The notes beneath the pieces were generated by a model. That model was not told the origin of the DNA, ran no database searches, and saw only the letters and a list, made by a program, of their open reading frames with translations. The position numbers and the translations under genes are program-made. 35,812 nt of DNA from Candidatus Kuenenia stuttgartensis (lineage in GTDB: Bacteria > Planctomycetota > Planctomycetia > Planctomycetales > Planctomycetaceae): NCBI GenBank assembly GCA_945861865.1, contig CAMAWN010000040.1, positions 1 to 35,812 of the forward strand, in the 5' to 3' direction. Below are positions 28,558 to 35,812 of this stretch, in pieces (position 1 is the first letter of the stretch; every line of letters begins with the position of its first letter).

Positions 28558-29733
28558 ATGCGAACAATGATCTTGGCGTCCGCCAGTTGTCTGGTTTGGT
28601 TCTTCGTCATGCTTTCGCAGCCCGCGCTGGCTCAGAACGCAAACACCCGCAGTGGCCATGCCTCCTGTCTCTTCGACGGCAAGTCGCTCGATGGTTGGGC
28701 GGTCGAGAATGGCGCAAAAGTCGAAATCCAAGACGGCAATCTGCTGCTCAAGGACGGCGACGGCTGGCTGCGATCGCATCACGTCTACGGCGACTTCCAA
28801 TTGCACGTCGAATGGAAAGCCTTGAAGGCCGACACCTACGACGCCGGCATCTACTTGCGAGCACAGCGTGACGGTGCTCCGTTCCCGAAGAAGGGCTATC
28901 AAGCCAATCTGCTGCAAGGCAAAGAAGGCAACATCGGCAGCCTGCTCGGAGCCGAAAGCAAAGGTCTCGTGAGGCCAGGCGAATGGAACGCCTTCGACAT
29001 CACCGTCATCGGCGATCGCGTCATGATGGTCATCAACGGTTGCCCAGCGTATTCCGTCGGAGGCATCAAAGAACCGGTCGGCCACGTCGGCATTCAAGTC
29101 GAGGTCCCGAAGGGGGGCCAGTTCCTGCTGCGAAATCTCTGCATCACCGAACTCGGTTTTGCGTCGATGTTCAACGGCCAGAACTTCGCCGGCTGGGAAG
29201 GAGCGGGCCAACCGGCCGAGACTTGCTGGAAGATCGAAAACGGATTGCTCGTTTGCACCGGCCAGAAAGGCCCGTGGCTGCGGACCTGTCGCGAGTACGA
29301 CAATTTCTCGATGCGGTTCGATTACCTGCTGGCCGGCGGCGGCAACAGCGGCGTCTACGTGCGAGTCCCACAAGACGGCAACCATCATCGCGAGAACGAC
29401 ACGAAGCCGCCCGCCGGCTTCGAGATCCAAGTCCTCGACGATGCCGCCAAAGAACACGCGAAACTCAAGGACTATCAGTACTCGGCGTCGATCTACGACA
29501 TCGCCGGAGCCAACCCGCGCAACACCCGCCCACCCGGCGAATGGAACACGCTCGAAATCGTCTGCGACGGCGACCGAGTCATCACGCGGCACAACGGCGT
29601 GACCGTCACCGACATCAACAGCGATTCGCACCCGCTCATCAAACTGCGACAGCTCAAAGGTTTCCTCGGCCTGCAAAATCACAGTACCGAAGTGAAATTC
29701 CGCAACCTCCGGATCGGTCCGCCAGTCAGGTAG
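28558..29733 (+). CDS. Secreted protein with two tandem DUF1080 (3-keto-disaccharide hydrolase-like) domains
   Basis: A 391-residue exported protein. A signal peptide (MRTMILASASCLVWFFVMLS, cleavage after QPALA) is followed by two concanavalin-like DUF1080 domains: about residues 35-195 (LFDGKSLDGWAVENGA ... YDAGIYLRAQ) and 200-390 (MFNGQNFAGWEGAG ... NSGVYVRVPQDG ... RPPGEWNTLEIVCDGDRV). Each has the F-x-G-x-x-x-x-GW start and the GEWN-x-x-x-I motif. The second copy is closer to the family norm (GFEIQVLDD). DUF1080 proteins are abundant in planctomycetes and act on sugars in the periplasm; the substrate here is unknown. ATG 28558 has GGAG seven bases upstream. Confidence 0.93.
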   Translation: MRTMILASASCLVWFFVMLSQPALAQNANTRSGHASCLFDGKSLDGWAVENGAKVEIQDGNLLLKDGDGWLRSHHVYGDFQLHVEWKALKADTYDAGIYLRAQRDGAPFPKKGYQANLLQGKEGNIGSLLGAESKGLVRPGEWNAFDITVIGDRVMMVINGCPAYSVGGIKEPVGHVGIQVEVPKGGQFLLRNLCITELGFASMFNGQNFAGWEGAGQPAETCWKIENGLLVCTGQKGPWLRTCREYDNFSMRFDYLLAGGGNSGVYVRVPQDGNHHRENDTKPPAGFEIQVLDDAAKEHAKLKDYQYSASIYDIAGANPRNTRPPGEWNTLEIVCDGDRVITRHNGVTVTDINSDSHPLIKLRQLKGFLGLQNHSTEVKFRNLRIGPPVR

Positions 29734-29771
29734 TCAGCAGCGAAAGAGCCCGATCCCGTTTGCTTCCGAAC

Positions 29772-31946
29772 ATGGACGACGAGCACTTCATCGACATCGC
29801 TGAGCGAGATGAGATTCCTTCGCTCCAGACTCCGGTGCAGTTTCTGCCTGGAGTTGGGCCGTCGCGGGCACCGTTGTTGGAACGGCTGGAACTCAAGACC
29901 GCCGAGGATGTGCTGCTCAATGTGCCGCGGGACGTGCTGGATTTGTCTCGCGTCACGAGTGTCCGAGATTTGCAATCGGACACCTTGCAATCCGTTAAGG
30001 GCAAGGTCGTCGATCGGGACGCTCGGCTGACCAACACCGGCAAGACCATGACGTCCGTGTTGCTCAATTGCGGCGACGGGTACGTGCGCGGCATGTGGTT
30101 CAACCAACCGTGGATGATCAAGAAGTTCGAGGATCAGCAGACGGTGCTGTTCTCCGGCAAGCCGAAGTGGAAAACCGGCCGGTGGGAGTTCAGCAATCCG
30201 GAGTTTCAATACCTCGACACCGACGACAGCGACGCGCCCAGCGAAGTGCTGCCGCGGTATCACCTGACCGAAGGCTTGCGGATGCTCGATATGCGGCGCA
30301 TCTCGCGAGCGGCCACCGAACGCTTCGCCGAGTTGATCGTCGAACACTTGCCGGAAGAGTTACTCGCGCGGCACAAGCTGCCGCGACGTCGCGACGCGAT
30401 CCGGCAGTTGCATGTGCCCAAGACCATGGTCGAATTCCAAGCAGCCAAGCGGCGGCTGATCTTCGAGGACTTGTTGGAGTTTCAAGTCGGACTCGCCTTG
30501 CGACGCCGAGCTTGGAAGCGCGGTCCCCCTGCTCCGCCGTTGCCGGTCAACGCCAAGATCGACGCACGAGCACGCCGGCTGTTCCCGTTTCAATTTACCG
30601 CCGGCCAAAACCAAGCCGTCGCGGAAATCTGCCGAGACATCGGCTCCGATCAAGCCATGCACCGGTTGCTGCAAGCGGATGTCGGGGCCGGCAAGACCGC
30701 GATTGCGATCCACGCGATGTTGGTCGCGGTCGCCAACGGACATCAGGCGCTCATCATGACTCCCACCGAGTTGCTCGCGACGCAGCACTGGAACACGATC
30801 GACTCACTCTTGGCCGAAAGCCGCGTCGAACGGCGGCTGCTGACCGGCAGTCTGACCGAGTCACAGCGACGGCAAACACTGGCGGAGATGGAATCCGGCG
30901 CGGCGCAGTTGATCATCGGGACGCAGGCATTGATTCAAAAGAACGTTCGCTTCGCCAAGCTCGGATTGGTCGTGATCGACGAGCAACACAAGTTCGGCGT
31001 CGCGCAGCGCGCGCATTTCGGCGGCGGTGGACTCGCGCCGCATGTGCTGGTGATGACCGCGACTCCAATCCCGCGCAGCTTGTGCCTGACGCAATTCGGC
31101 GATCTCGACATCACGTCGATCACGGACCTCCCGCCGGGCCGTCAAAAGATCGTGACGAATCGTGTCTTCTCGGAACCGACTCGGCAGCGAGCTTGGGAAT
31201 TCATCCGCCAACAACTCGCCGCTGGCCGGCAAGCGTACGTCGTCTGCCCTCGCATCGGAGCGAGCGACGATGCTGACGAAGCCTCGGTCGTCGAGTGGTT
31301 GCGGAATCTGGCTCCCGGCGCGGCGAGTTCTTCGACCGACATGCCTCTCGCCGCTGAAGAGGCCTTCGCGAAACTGTCGGTCAGCGAGTTGAAAGGTTTT
31401 CGAGTCGGTCTGATTCATGGCCGGATGCCGCGCGACGAACGGGCCGCGACGATGGAACGTTTTCGCGACGGCGACTTGCAAGCGCTGATTTCAACGACCG
31501 TTATCGAAGTCGGCGTCGATGTTTCCAACGCGACGCTGATGGCCATCTTCCACGCCGAACGTTTCGGTCTGTCGCAGCTTCATCAACTGCGTGGTCGTGT
31601 CGGTCGTGGCAAGTTTCAGGGATACTGCTTCCTCTTCTCCGACGCGGACGATCCCGATGCGTTGCGACGGTTGCACGCGGTCGAGTCCAGCACGAATGGT
31701 TTTCAAATTGCCGAGGCGGATTTTGAACTGCGAGGGCCAGGAGATGTGCTCGGAACTCGGCAACACGGCGAGCTGCCGCTCCGCTTCGCGGACATCCTGC
31801 GCGACCAAGAACTGCTGGTTGAGGCTCGCCACGCCGCCGGCGATGCGATCGACAGCGGCGCAATCGACACGGCGGAATACGCACCACTCAAACTGCAAGT
31901 GCTAGACCGCTTCGCAACGTTGATGGACTTGCCGCAGACTGGCTAG
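29772..31946 (+). CDS. recG: ATP-dependent DNA helicase RecG
   Basis: A 724-residue branch-migration helicase that regresses stalled forks. The N-terminal wedge/OB domain (VQFLPGVGPSRAPLLERL ... LRMLDMRRISRAATERF) precedes the SF2 core: motif I LQADVGAGKTAIA, Ia MTPTELLATQHW, DEQH box VVIDEQHKFGVAQR, III VLVMTATPIPRSL, motif V ALISTTVIEVGVDV and VI HQLRGRVGRG. The C-terminal TRG region (FELRGPGDVLGTRQHGEL) is present. The ATG at 29772 is used; the open frame continues upstream through the DUF1080 gene in another frame and is not coding there. It lies 38 bp after DUF1080 and converges with the disordered-protein gene. Confidence 0.97.
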   Translation: MDDEHFIDIAERDEIPSLQTPVQFLPGVGPSRAPLLERLELKTAEDVLLNVPRDVLDLSRVTSVRDLQSDTLQSVKGKVVDRDARLTNTGKTMTSVLLNCGDGYVRGMWFNQPWMIKKFEDQQTVLFSGKPKWKTGRWEFSNPEFQYLDTDDSDAPSEVLPRYHLTEGLRMLDMRRISRAATERFAELIVEHLPEELLARHKLPRRRDAIRQLHVPKTMVEFQAAKRRLIFEDLLEFQVGLALRRRAWKRGPPAPPLPVNAKIDARARRLFPFQFTAGQNQAVAEICRDIGSDQAMHRLLQADVGAGKTAIAIHAMLVAVANGHQALIMTPTELLATQHWNTIDSLLAESRVERRLLTGSLTESQRRQTLAEMESGAAQLIIGTQALIQKNVRFAKLGLVVIDEQHKFGVAQRAHFGGGGLAPHVLVMTATPIPRSLCLTQFGDLDITSITDLPPGRQKIVTNRVFSEPTRQRAWEFIRQQLAAGRQAYVVCPRIGASDDADEASVVEWLRNLAPGAASSSTDMPLAAEEAFAKLSVSELKGFRVGLIHGRMPRDERAATMERFRDGDLQALISTTVIEVGVDVSNATLMAIFHAERFGLSQLHQLRGRVGRGKFQGYCFLFSDADDPDALRRLHAVESSTNGFQIAEADFELRGPGDVLGTRQHGELPLRFADILRDQELLVEARHAAGDAIDSGAIDTAEYAPLKLQVLDRFATLMDLPQTG

Positions 31947-31968
31947 TGGCAGACACGTCAGCCACGAC

Positions 31969-33969
31969 TTATGGTCGCCGACCTCGGCCACCACCACCGC
32001 CTCGGCGGCGCTGGGGGGGAGGTGGTGGCGTCGGTTCCGCGCCACCCGATCCGCGCGGATCATTTTCCAGGCTTTCATCGGCGTCGTCTGGCCCCAGATT
32101 ACGGCCGACAAGCTGCGGTTGCAGCAAGTACTTGATCGCCTCTTCCCACGATGGAATGTTCGAATAGGTAATCGGTGTCACCACATAGGCGTCCCCATCG
32201 ACAGCCTCGATGACGTCGGCAGCACTTCCTTCCGCGGAAGGTTCGCGATTCGGTCTGAAGGCAGCATCTCTTGCCGGACCATCACCAGTCCGACGGCGGC
32301 GACGACGACGAACACCACTGCGCGGTTCGGAGGAAGGACGGTCCGCGTCTGCGGCACCTTCCGCCGCGATTTCCTCGCCTAGCCCATCGCTCACAGCGGA
32401 ATCGCCCGCAACGGCGGAGGGAATGAAATCGTGAGACTCACCGTCTGCGGCCAAGGCATCACTCAGATCGAACGTCGTTCCTTCGTTACCATCCGGCGGC
32501 AATGCGCGCGACTCCGAACGAGGCTCTCGACGACGACGGCGGCGACGGCGTGGACGCAGTGCGTCATCGTCTTTGTCCATTGGTTCGACATCAAAGGCTG
32601 AGACCATCTCATCGGATTCACCCGCAGCCTCGGCTGGCGGAAGCCTCGAAGTCTCGACCACGCTGCCGACAGGTGCCGGTCGCACGTCCGAATCTTCGTC
32701 GGGCCAAACGAGTTCATCATCGATCGACCGACCCGCCGATCCACTGCGGTCTTTCAAAACAGCATCCGGCGTTTGTGAACTTTGCGCAACGGATTCTTCG
32801 CGAGGCCGACGGGCGGACACCACGTGAGCCACGCTCGATGACGGCAGAGTGACTTTGGGTTGCTCGTCGAAGATGCCACTCCCGAAATCCTCAAAACCGC
32901 CGGCCGAGGGTGCGGTTGGTTGGCTGGCTGGCGCGGCCTGCCGAGGCTCGTCGCGGCGGCGATCATCGCGCTCCGGGCGACGCTCGCCACTCGGCCGATC
33001 TCCGCGTGGACCACGATCATCACGGGGACGATCCCCGCTCTGCGGACGAGGCCGCTGTTCTCCGGAATTGCTTCCCGAAGTGGCCGAGGCTTCAGCGGGG
33101 CGATGTTCGTCTCGGGGCGGTCGCTGCCCGGCTGGAGAACGATTCTCCGATCGCGGACGTTCATCTCGACTGCGGTCCCGACGGCCACGATCACCGCCGC
33201 TGCGTCCACCGCGATCTCCTCGGTCGCCACGCTGCGATCGAGGCCGTTCGCCTTCGCCGCGTGGGGAATCAGTCTCTGGAATCTCTTCCCACTCCCAATT
33301 CTCAAGCATGTCCCAATAAGCATCCTCCCGCGTGCGCCGTGGCTGCCTGCTGCGGCGAGGCTCAGATCGCACTTCTTCAGCCGCATCGACGCGTCCAGGC
33401 GAGAGGACTTCGGCATCACTCTCTTCGTCCTCGTCCTCTTCATCTCTGTCAGTGACATCGACACTGGCCACGCTGCTTTCGGGAGCCAGTGTCAGCCCAT
33501 CGTCAAAGTCAGCGGGCAAAGTCAGCCCTTCAGCGTCGTAGTCATCGGGCAAGGTCAGGCCATCGTCATCCGAGATCAAACCGGCTTCGGCGGTTGAGCA
33601 CCCGGCAACCGAAGTGCCAGCCACTTCGACCTCTTCGACAACGCCGAATCCGAACGAATCGTCGTCGCTCTTGACACTCGCTTTGGCGACTCGTTGGGGA
33701 GCCGCTTTCACCGGTGGCTTTGTGGCCACAACCGGCGGCGAGGTGGGTGCCGGCGGAGCCACTTCTGACTCCGCTGCGGGAGCAAATTCCACTTCGGACT
33801 GAGGAATCGAAGCCGGCGGCTCCGGCGGCTTGGGAAGCTCGACCTTGAACATGTCCTCGTCGAGGAGGTCTTCGTCGCCGGTGGATTTATCCAAATTGAT
33901 GCCAAAAAGATTCTGAGCCAAACCTGCCCAGTCGTCGGCAGGTTGGTCGAGTTGCGGTTTCTTGCTCAT
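31969..33969 (-). CDS. Large low-complexity, acidic/Arg-rich protein of unknown function
   Basis: A 666-residue protein with little globular sequence. The N-terminus (MSKKPQLDQPADDWAGLAQN) may be a short folded or binding motif. Residues about 130-165 repeat the unit GLTLPxDxD three times. Around 230-350 there is an RGD/RGG-rich tract (GDRGDRGGRSGGDRGRRDRS). Runs of seven to eight Arg follow (RRRRRRRRE; RRRRRR). The C-terminus ends with a conserved-looking piece (YSNIPSWEEAIKYLLQPQLV) and a Gly/Arg/Pro tail. This composition suggests an RNA-binding or condensate-forming scaffold, comparable to the tails of RNase E; inference only. The start ATG 33969 is the first in frame. It converges with recG. 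Confidence 0.8.
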   Translation of the reverse strand: MSKKPQLDQPADDWAGLAQNLFGINLDKSTGDEDLLDEDMFKVELPKPPEPPASIPQSEVEFAPAAESEVAPPAPTSPPVVATKPPVKAAPQRVAKASVKSDDDSFGFGVVEEVEVAGTSVAGCSTAEAGLISDDDGLTLPDDYDAEGLTLPADFDDGLTLAPESSVASVDVTDRDEEDEDEESDAEVLSPGRVDAAEEVRSEPRRSRQPRRTREDAYWDMLENWEWEEIPETDSPRGEGERPRSQRGDRGDRGGRSGGDRGRRDRSRDERPRSENRSPAGQRPPRDEHRPAEASATSGSNSGEQRPRPQSGDRPRDDRGPRGDRPSGERRPERDDRRRDEPRQAAPASQPTAPSAGGFEDFGSGIFDEQPKVTLPSSSVAHVVSARRPREESVAQSSQTPDAVLKDRSGSAGRSIDDELVWPDEDSDVRPAPVGSVVETSRLPPAEAAGESDEMVSAFDVEPMDKDDDALRPRRRRRRRREPRSESRALPPDGNEGTTFDLSDALAADGESHDFIPSAVAGDSAVSDGLGEEIAAEGAADADRPSSEPRSGVRRRRRRRTGDGPARDAAFRPNREPSAEGSAADVIEAVDGDAYVVTPITYSNIPSWEEAIKYLLQPQLVGRNLGPDDADESLENDPRGSGGAEPTPPPPPQRRRGGGGGRGRRP

Positions 33970-34402
33970 AGTCGGCGGAGAGTAACTTGTCTCGACTCAT
34001 CCGCCAACTATCACCATTCCGACGGCACTTCCAAGAAACTCATTTGGATAAGGTCTCATCGCCTGGTTTGCCCGTATGTTGCGAAATGTCCCCGCTCCGA
34101 TTGCGTCAGAACCCATCGAGCAACATTGTGCGAGAGTGGGGAGTTGGGAAAAAATTCCAGAGACTTTCTTGCGAAGGAACTGAAGGATGTCCTCATTTTT
34201 CGGCCGTGCTTACCTGACGGAACCGGCAAGCTCGTGATAACCCGCAAAGTCCGGCAAGCTCGTGATAACCCGCAAAGTACCGAACAAAAAATGGCTGCTG
34301 GGCGACTCGTCCCGTGGCGGGTGAGGTATGTTTCGGTGGCTGACGTTGCAGTACCGTTAGCTGGGACTTGGGTGTCCTAAAGAACAAAAAAGGAGCGAGA
34401 GA
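33970..34402. other. 433-bp intergenic region with a tandem repeat
   Basis: The divergent spacer between the disordered-protein gene and the Cys-rich gene. A plus-strand frame through it (33943-34380) has no family features and overlaps the neighbouring gene antisense, so I do not call it. The region holds a 28-bp tandem duplication (34223-34278) and should contain both divergent promoters, but I see no strong -35/-10 pair. Base composition is more AT-rich than in the genes. Confidence 0.6.
34223..34278. repeat. Two exact 28-bp tandem repeats
   Basis: Positions 34223-34250 and 34251-34278 are identical, beginning CCGGCAAGCTCGTGATAACC and ending CGCAAAGT. There is no spacer. It lies about 125 bp upstream of the Cys-rich gene. 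With only two units and no spacer it is not a CRISPR; it may be duplicated regulator sites or replication slippage. Confidence 0.9.
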
Positions 34403-34810
34403 ATGAAGAATCTGTTGAGTCTGATGGTGGCTGGCGTCCTGGCGATGTCGGCGGCAGTGGGCGGTGCACAACCTCTGGCCCCGGTGCCGGAACCAATGGC
34501 AGCCTCAGTGGCATCTGGCGGCCCAATTGAGCTGTATCGCTGTGTGAAGTATGTCGATCTCAGAGAAATGGCTCCCTGCGCGAAGCCGATGATCGTTGAG
34601 GTCCGTGACCCCTGCTGGAAGCCGGATCCGTGCAATCCGTGCGGCAAGCCGCAGTGCGTCAAGGTGCAGATTTGCGTGCCGGAGTGCAGTTGCTGCCCGC
34701 CGACCGTGAAGTGCAGCAAGAACGGCAAGAACGTCCGCTACGACTTCGGCAAGTACGCCGTCGATATTCGTGGCAAAAAGGGCTACATCGAAGTGGACTA
34801 CCAGGACTAA
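34403..34810 (+). CDS. Small secreted Cys-rich protein
   Basis: A 135-residue protein with a clear signal peptide (MKNLLSLMVAGVLAMSAAVG, cleavage near GGA-QP). The mature part contains 11 cysteines, mostly in the middle (DPCWKPDPCNPCGKPQC, then CVPECSCCPPTVKC), many next to Pro. The C-terminus is a charged strand-like segment (DFGKYAVDIRGKKGYIEVDY) free of Cys. A strong ribosome site (AGGAG) and a good terminator suggest high expression. I do not recognise a named family. A structural envelope protein cross-linked by disulfides, or a metal-binding protein, are both possible. Confidence 0.85.
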   Translation: MKNLLSLMVAGVLAMSAAVGGAQPLAPVPEPMAASVASGGPIELYRCVKYVDLREMAPCAKPMIVEVRDPCWKPDPCNPCGKPQCVKVQICVPECSCCPPTVKCSKNGKNVRYDFGKYAVDIRGKKGYIEVDYQD

Positions 34811-34847
34811 TTCTCCCGCAATCCTGATTCGACGAGACGGAAATGCG

Positions 34848-34883
34848 AACCGGCTGAGGTGGAACCTCGGCCGGTTTCGTTTT
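34848..34883 (+). terminator. Rho-independent terminator of the Cys-rich gene
   Basis: AACCGGCTGAGGT (34848-34860), loop GGA, and ACCTCGGCCGGTT (34864-34876) form a 13-bp stem with one G-U pair, followed by TCGTTTT. It lies 37 bp after the stop codon. Confidence 0.8.
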
Positions 34884-34939
34884 GCGCTTCGTGGCGGATG
34901 CGTCTCGCATTCGACCGACGTGAGACACGTTGGCTACGT

Positions 34940-35812
34940 TCAAGCCCCGATCCGAGTCACTCGCACCGCACACGATTTGTAGTTCGGTTGTTTGGAGTAC
35001 GGATCGAACACCGCATCGGTGAGCTGATTGGCGTTCGATTCGTGCATTGGCACGAACACCTGCCCGACCGGCACGCTGGGAGTCAGAAACGCCTGAGCGA
35101 TGACTCGGCCGCGTTGCGACTCGACCGAGACCATTTCATTCGGGGCGATGCCGAGTGACCGGGCGTCGTTCGGATTGATCTCGACGTACAGCAGTTGCGG
35201 ATACAGCTTCCGCAAGACTTCGGATTTCGAAGTCCGCGTCTGCGTGTGCCACTGTGACGCCGTTCCGCGTCCGGTCAGCAATACGAACGGATACTTCGTC
35301 GACACCGGCTCTGTCATCGGCCGCGGTGCCTCGAACAGAAACTTCGCGCGGCCATCCAGATGATAGAAACGGCCATCGGCAAAGAGTCGACGTTCCTTCT
35401 CGCTCCTCGCCCCTTGCTCCTCACCCCTCGCAAGCGGCCATTGAATCCCGCCGCTCTCGTCGATCATCCGGTAGTCTTCGATCCCAGTGATGTCGCAGGG
35501 TTGTCCGGCGGATAGCTGTTTCAGAATCTGAAACACCGCTTCCGGCGAATCCCAGCGGTCAAACATTTTTCCACAGCCCCAGGCGTCAGCGATCAATCGG
35601 AAGATCGAAAAGTCGGACAGAGCTTGTCCCGGCGCACGCCGTACTTTTTTCAAGACTCCAAAGCGGCGTTCGCTGTTGATGAACGTGCCATCTTTTTCGC
35701 CCCAGCCAGCGGCCGGAAGCACGAGATGTGCTCGCTGCGCCGTCTCGGTCGAGTGATACATGTCTTGCACCACGAGGAAATCCAAGCGATCCAAAATGTC
35801 GTGACACAGTCG
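34940..35812 (-). CDS. Molybdopterin oxidoreductase, assimilatory nitrate reductase-like, C-terminal part (cut by window edge)
   Basis: The frame is open to the right edge, so only the last 290 residues are seen. [20 protein letters not shown] is the typical substrate-channel segment of nitrate reductase/formate dehydrogenase type enzymes. The C-terminal molydop-binding domain follows: [54 protein letters not shown]. This combination is closest to assimilatory NasA-type nitrate reductases. Near the middle ([21 protein letters not shown]) there are about ten extra residues compared with what I expect; they are encoded by a repetitive GAGGAGC-like tract (35398-35431). The frame is intact, so the enzyme is probably functional. 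The [4Fe-4S] and main cofactor domains lie outside. Confidence 0.9.
   Translation of the reverse strand, partial: RLCHDILDRLDFLVVQDMYHSTETAQRAHLVLPAAGWGEKDGTFINSERRFGVLKKVRRAPGQALSDFSIFRLIADAWGCGKMFDRWDSPEAVFQILKQLSAGQPCDITGIEDYRMIDESGGIQWPLARGEEQGARSEKERRLFADGRFYHLDGRAKFLFEAPRPMTEPVSTKYPFVLLTGRGTASQWHTQTRTSKSEVLRKLYPQLLYVEINPNDARSLGIAPNEMVSVESQRGRVIAQAFLTPSVPVGQVFVPMHESNANQLTDAVFDPYSKQPNYKSCAVRVTRIGA

Noticed and set aside
28264..29682. Minus-strand frame of 472 codons opposite DUF1080
   Set aside because: The plus strand encodes a clear signal peptide and two DUF1080 domains; the antisense frame is an artefact of codon bias.
34223..34278. Possible CRISPR remnant
   Set aside because: Only two units, directly adjacent without spacer, and no cas gene nearby.
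34340..34360. TGGC...TTGC pair upstream of the Cys-rich gene as a sigma-54 promoter
   Set aside because: The spacing between GG and GC is 8 instead of 10 bases.
33943..34380. 145-codon plus-strand frame in the intergenic region
   Set aside because: It overlaps the start of the disordered-protein gene antisense, contains the tandem repeat and has no recognisable domain.

Overview
The window looks like a chromosomal segment of a planctomycete, probably from the Planctomycetaceae/Gimesia/Schlesneria side of the phylum. The pointers are a Tat-exported DUF1501 protein, a tandem DUF1080 secreted protein, a very Cys-rich small secreted protein, an acidic/Arg-rich low-complexity protein, weak Shine-Dalgarno use and many small inverted-repeat elements between genes. 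This assignment is inference from gene content; no rRNA is present.

Layout. Positions 1-1380 hold insertion-sequence debris: the end of an ISAs1-type transposase, then a nearly complete IS3-family element with an in-frame A AAA AAC slippery site. Positions 1449-9095 (minus strand) hold the most unusual locus: pspA, a Ycf46-like AAA+ ATPase gene, a 100-aa helical protein, then a complete SsuABC/TauABC-like ABC importer whose binding protein is fused to an OmpA domain, and finally a membrane/coiled-coil protein. The last four genes are nearly or actually overlapping. A TTGACA-N17-TATCAA promoter flanked by an inverted repeat precedes pspA. Positions 9137-14348 (minus) hold a housekeeping cluster: SRP RNA (ffs), dnaX, ybaB, recR, rpoN and a degenerate zincin-like protein. 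dnaX has a ten-A slippage run that would give a gamma-like short form.

Positions 14485-15777 are glgC. Positions 15778-18232 are a decayed mobile island: an IS3 orfB fragment fused in frame to a CHC2-type primase fragment, an excisionase-like HTH gene with palindromes upstream, a 99-aa mobile-element protein and a broken ISL3 transposase. From 18484 on come thrC, an HtrA/Deg protease, DUF1501, an FtsX-type permease with its LolD-like ATPase, a beta-hydroxyacid dehydrogenase, dapA, a PilB/GspE homologue that has lost all its ATPase motifs, a tandem DUF1080 protein, recG, a 666-aa disordered protein, a Cys-rich secreted protein with a good terminator, and the C-terminal part of an assimilatory nitrate reductase-like molybdoenzyme running off the right edge.

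Three sequence families of paired inverted short palindromes (REPIN-like doublets) sit between genes, and one pair lies inside the dnaX coding sequence. The best candidate for a little-described system is the pspA-AAA-(OmpA-fused binding protein)-ABC operon, read here as an envelope-maintenance module. That reading is inference from gene content and order.
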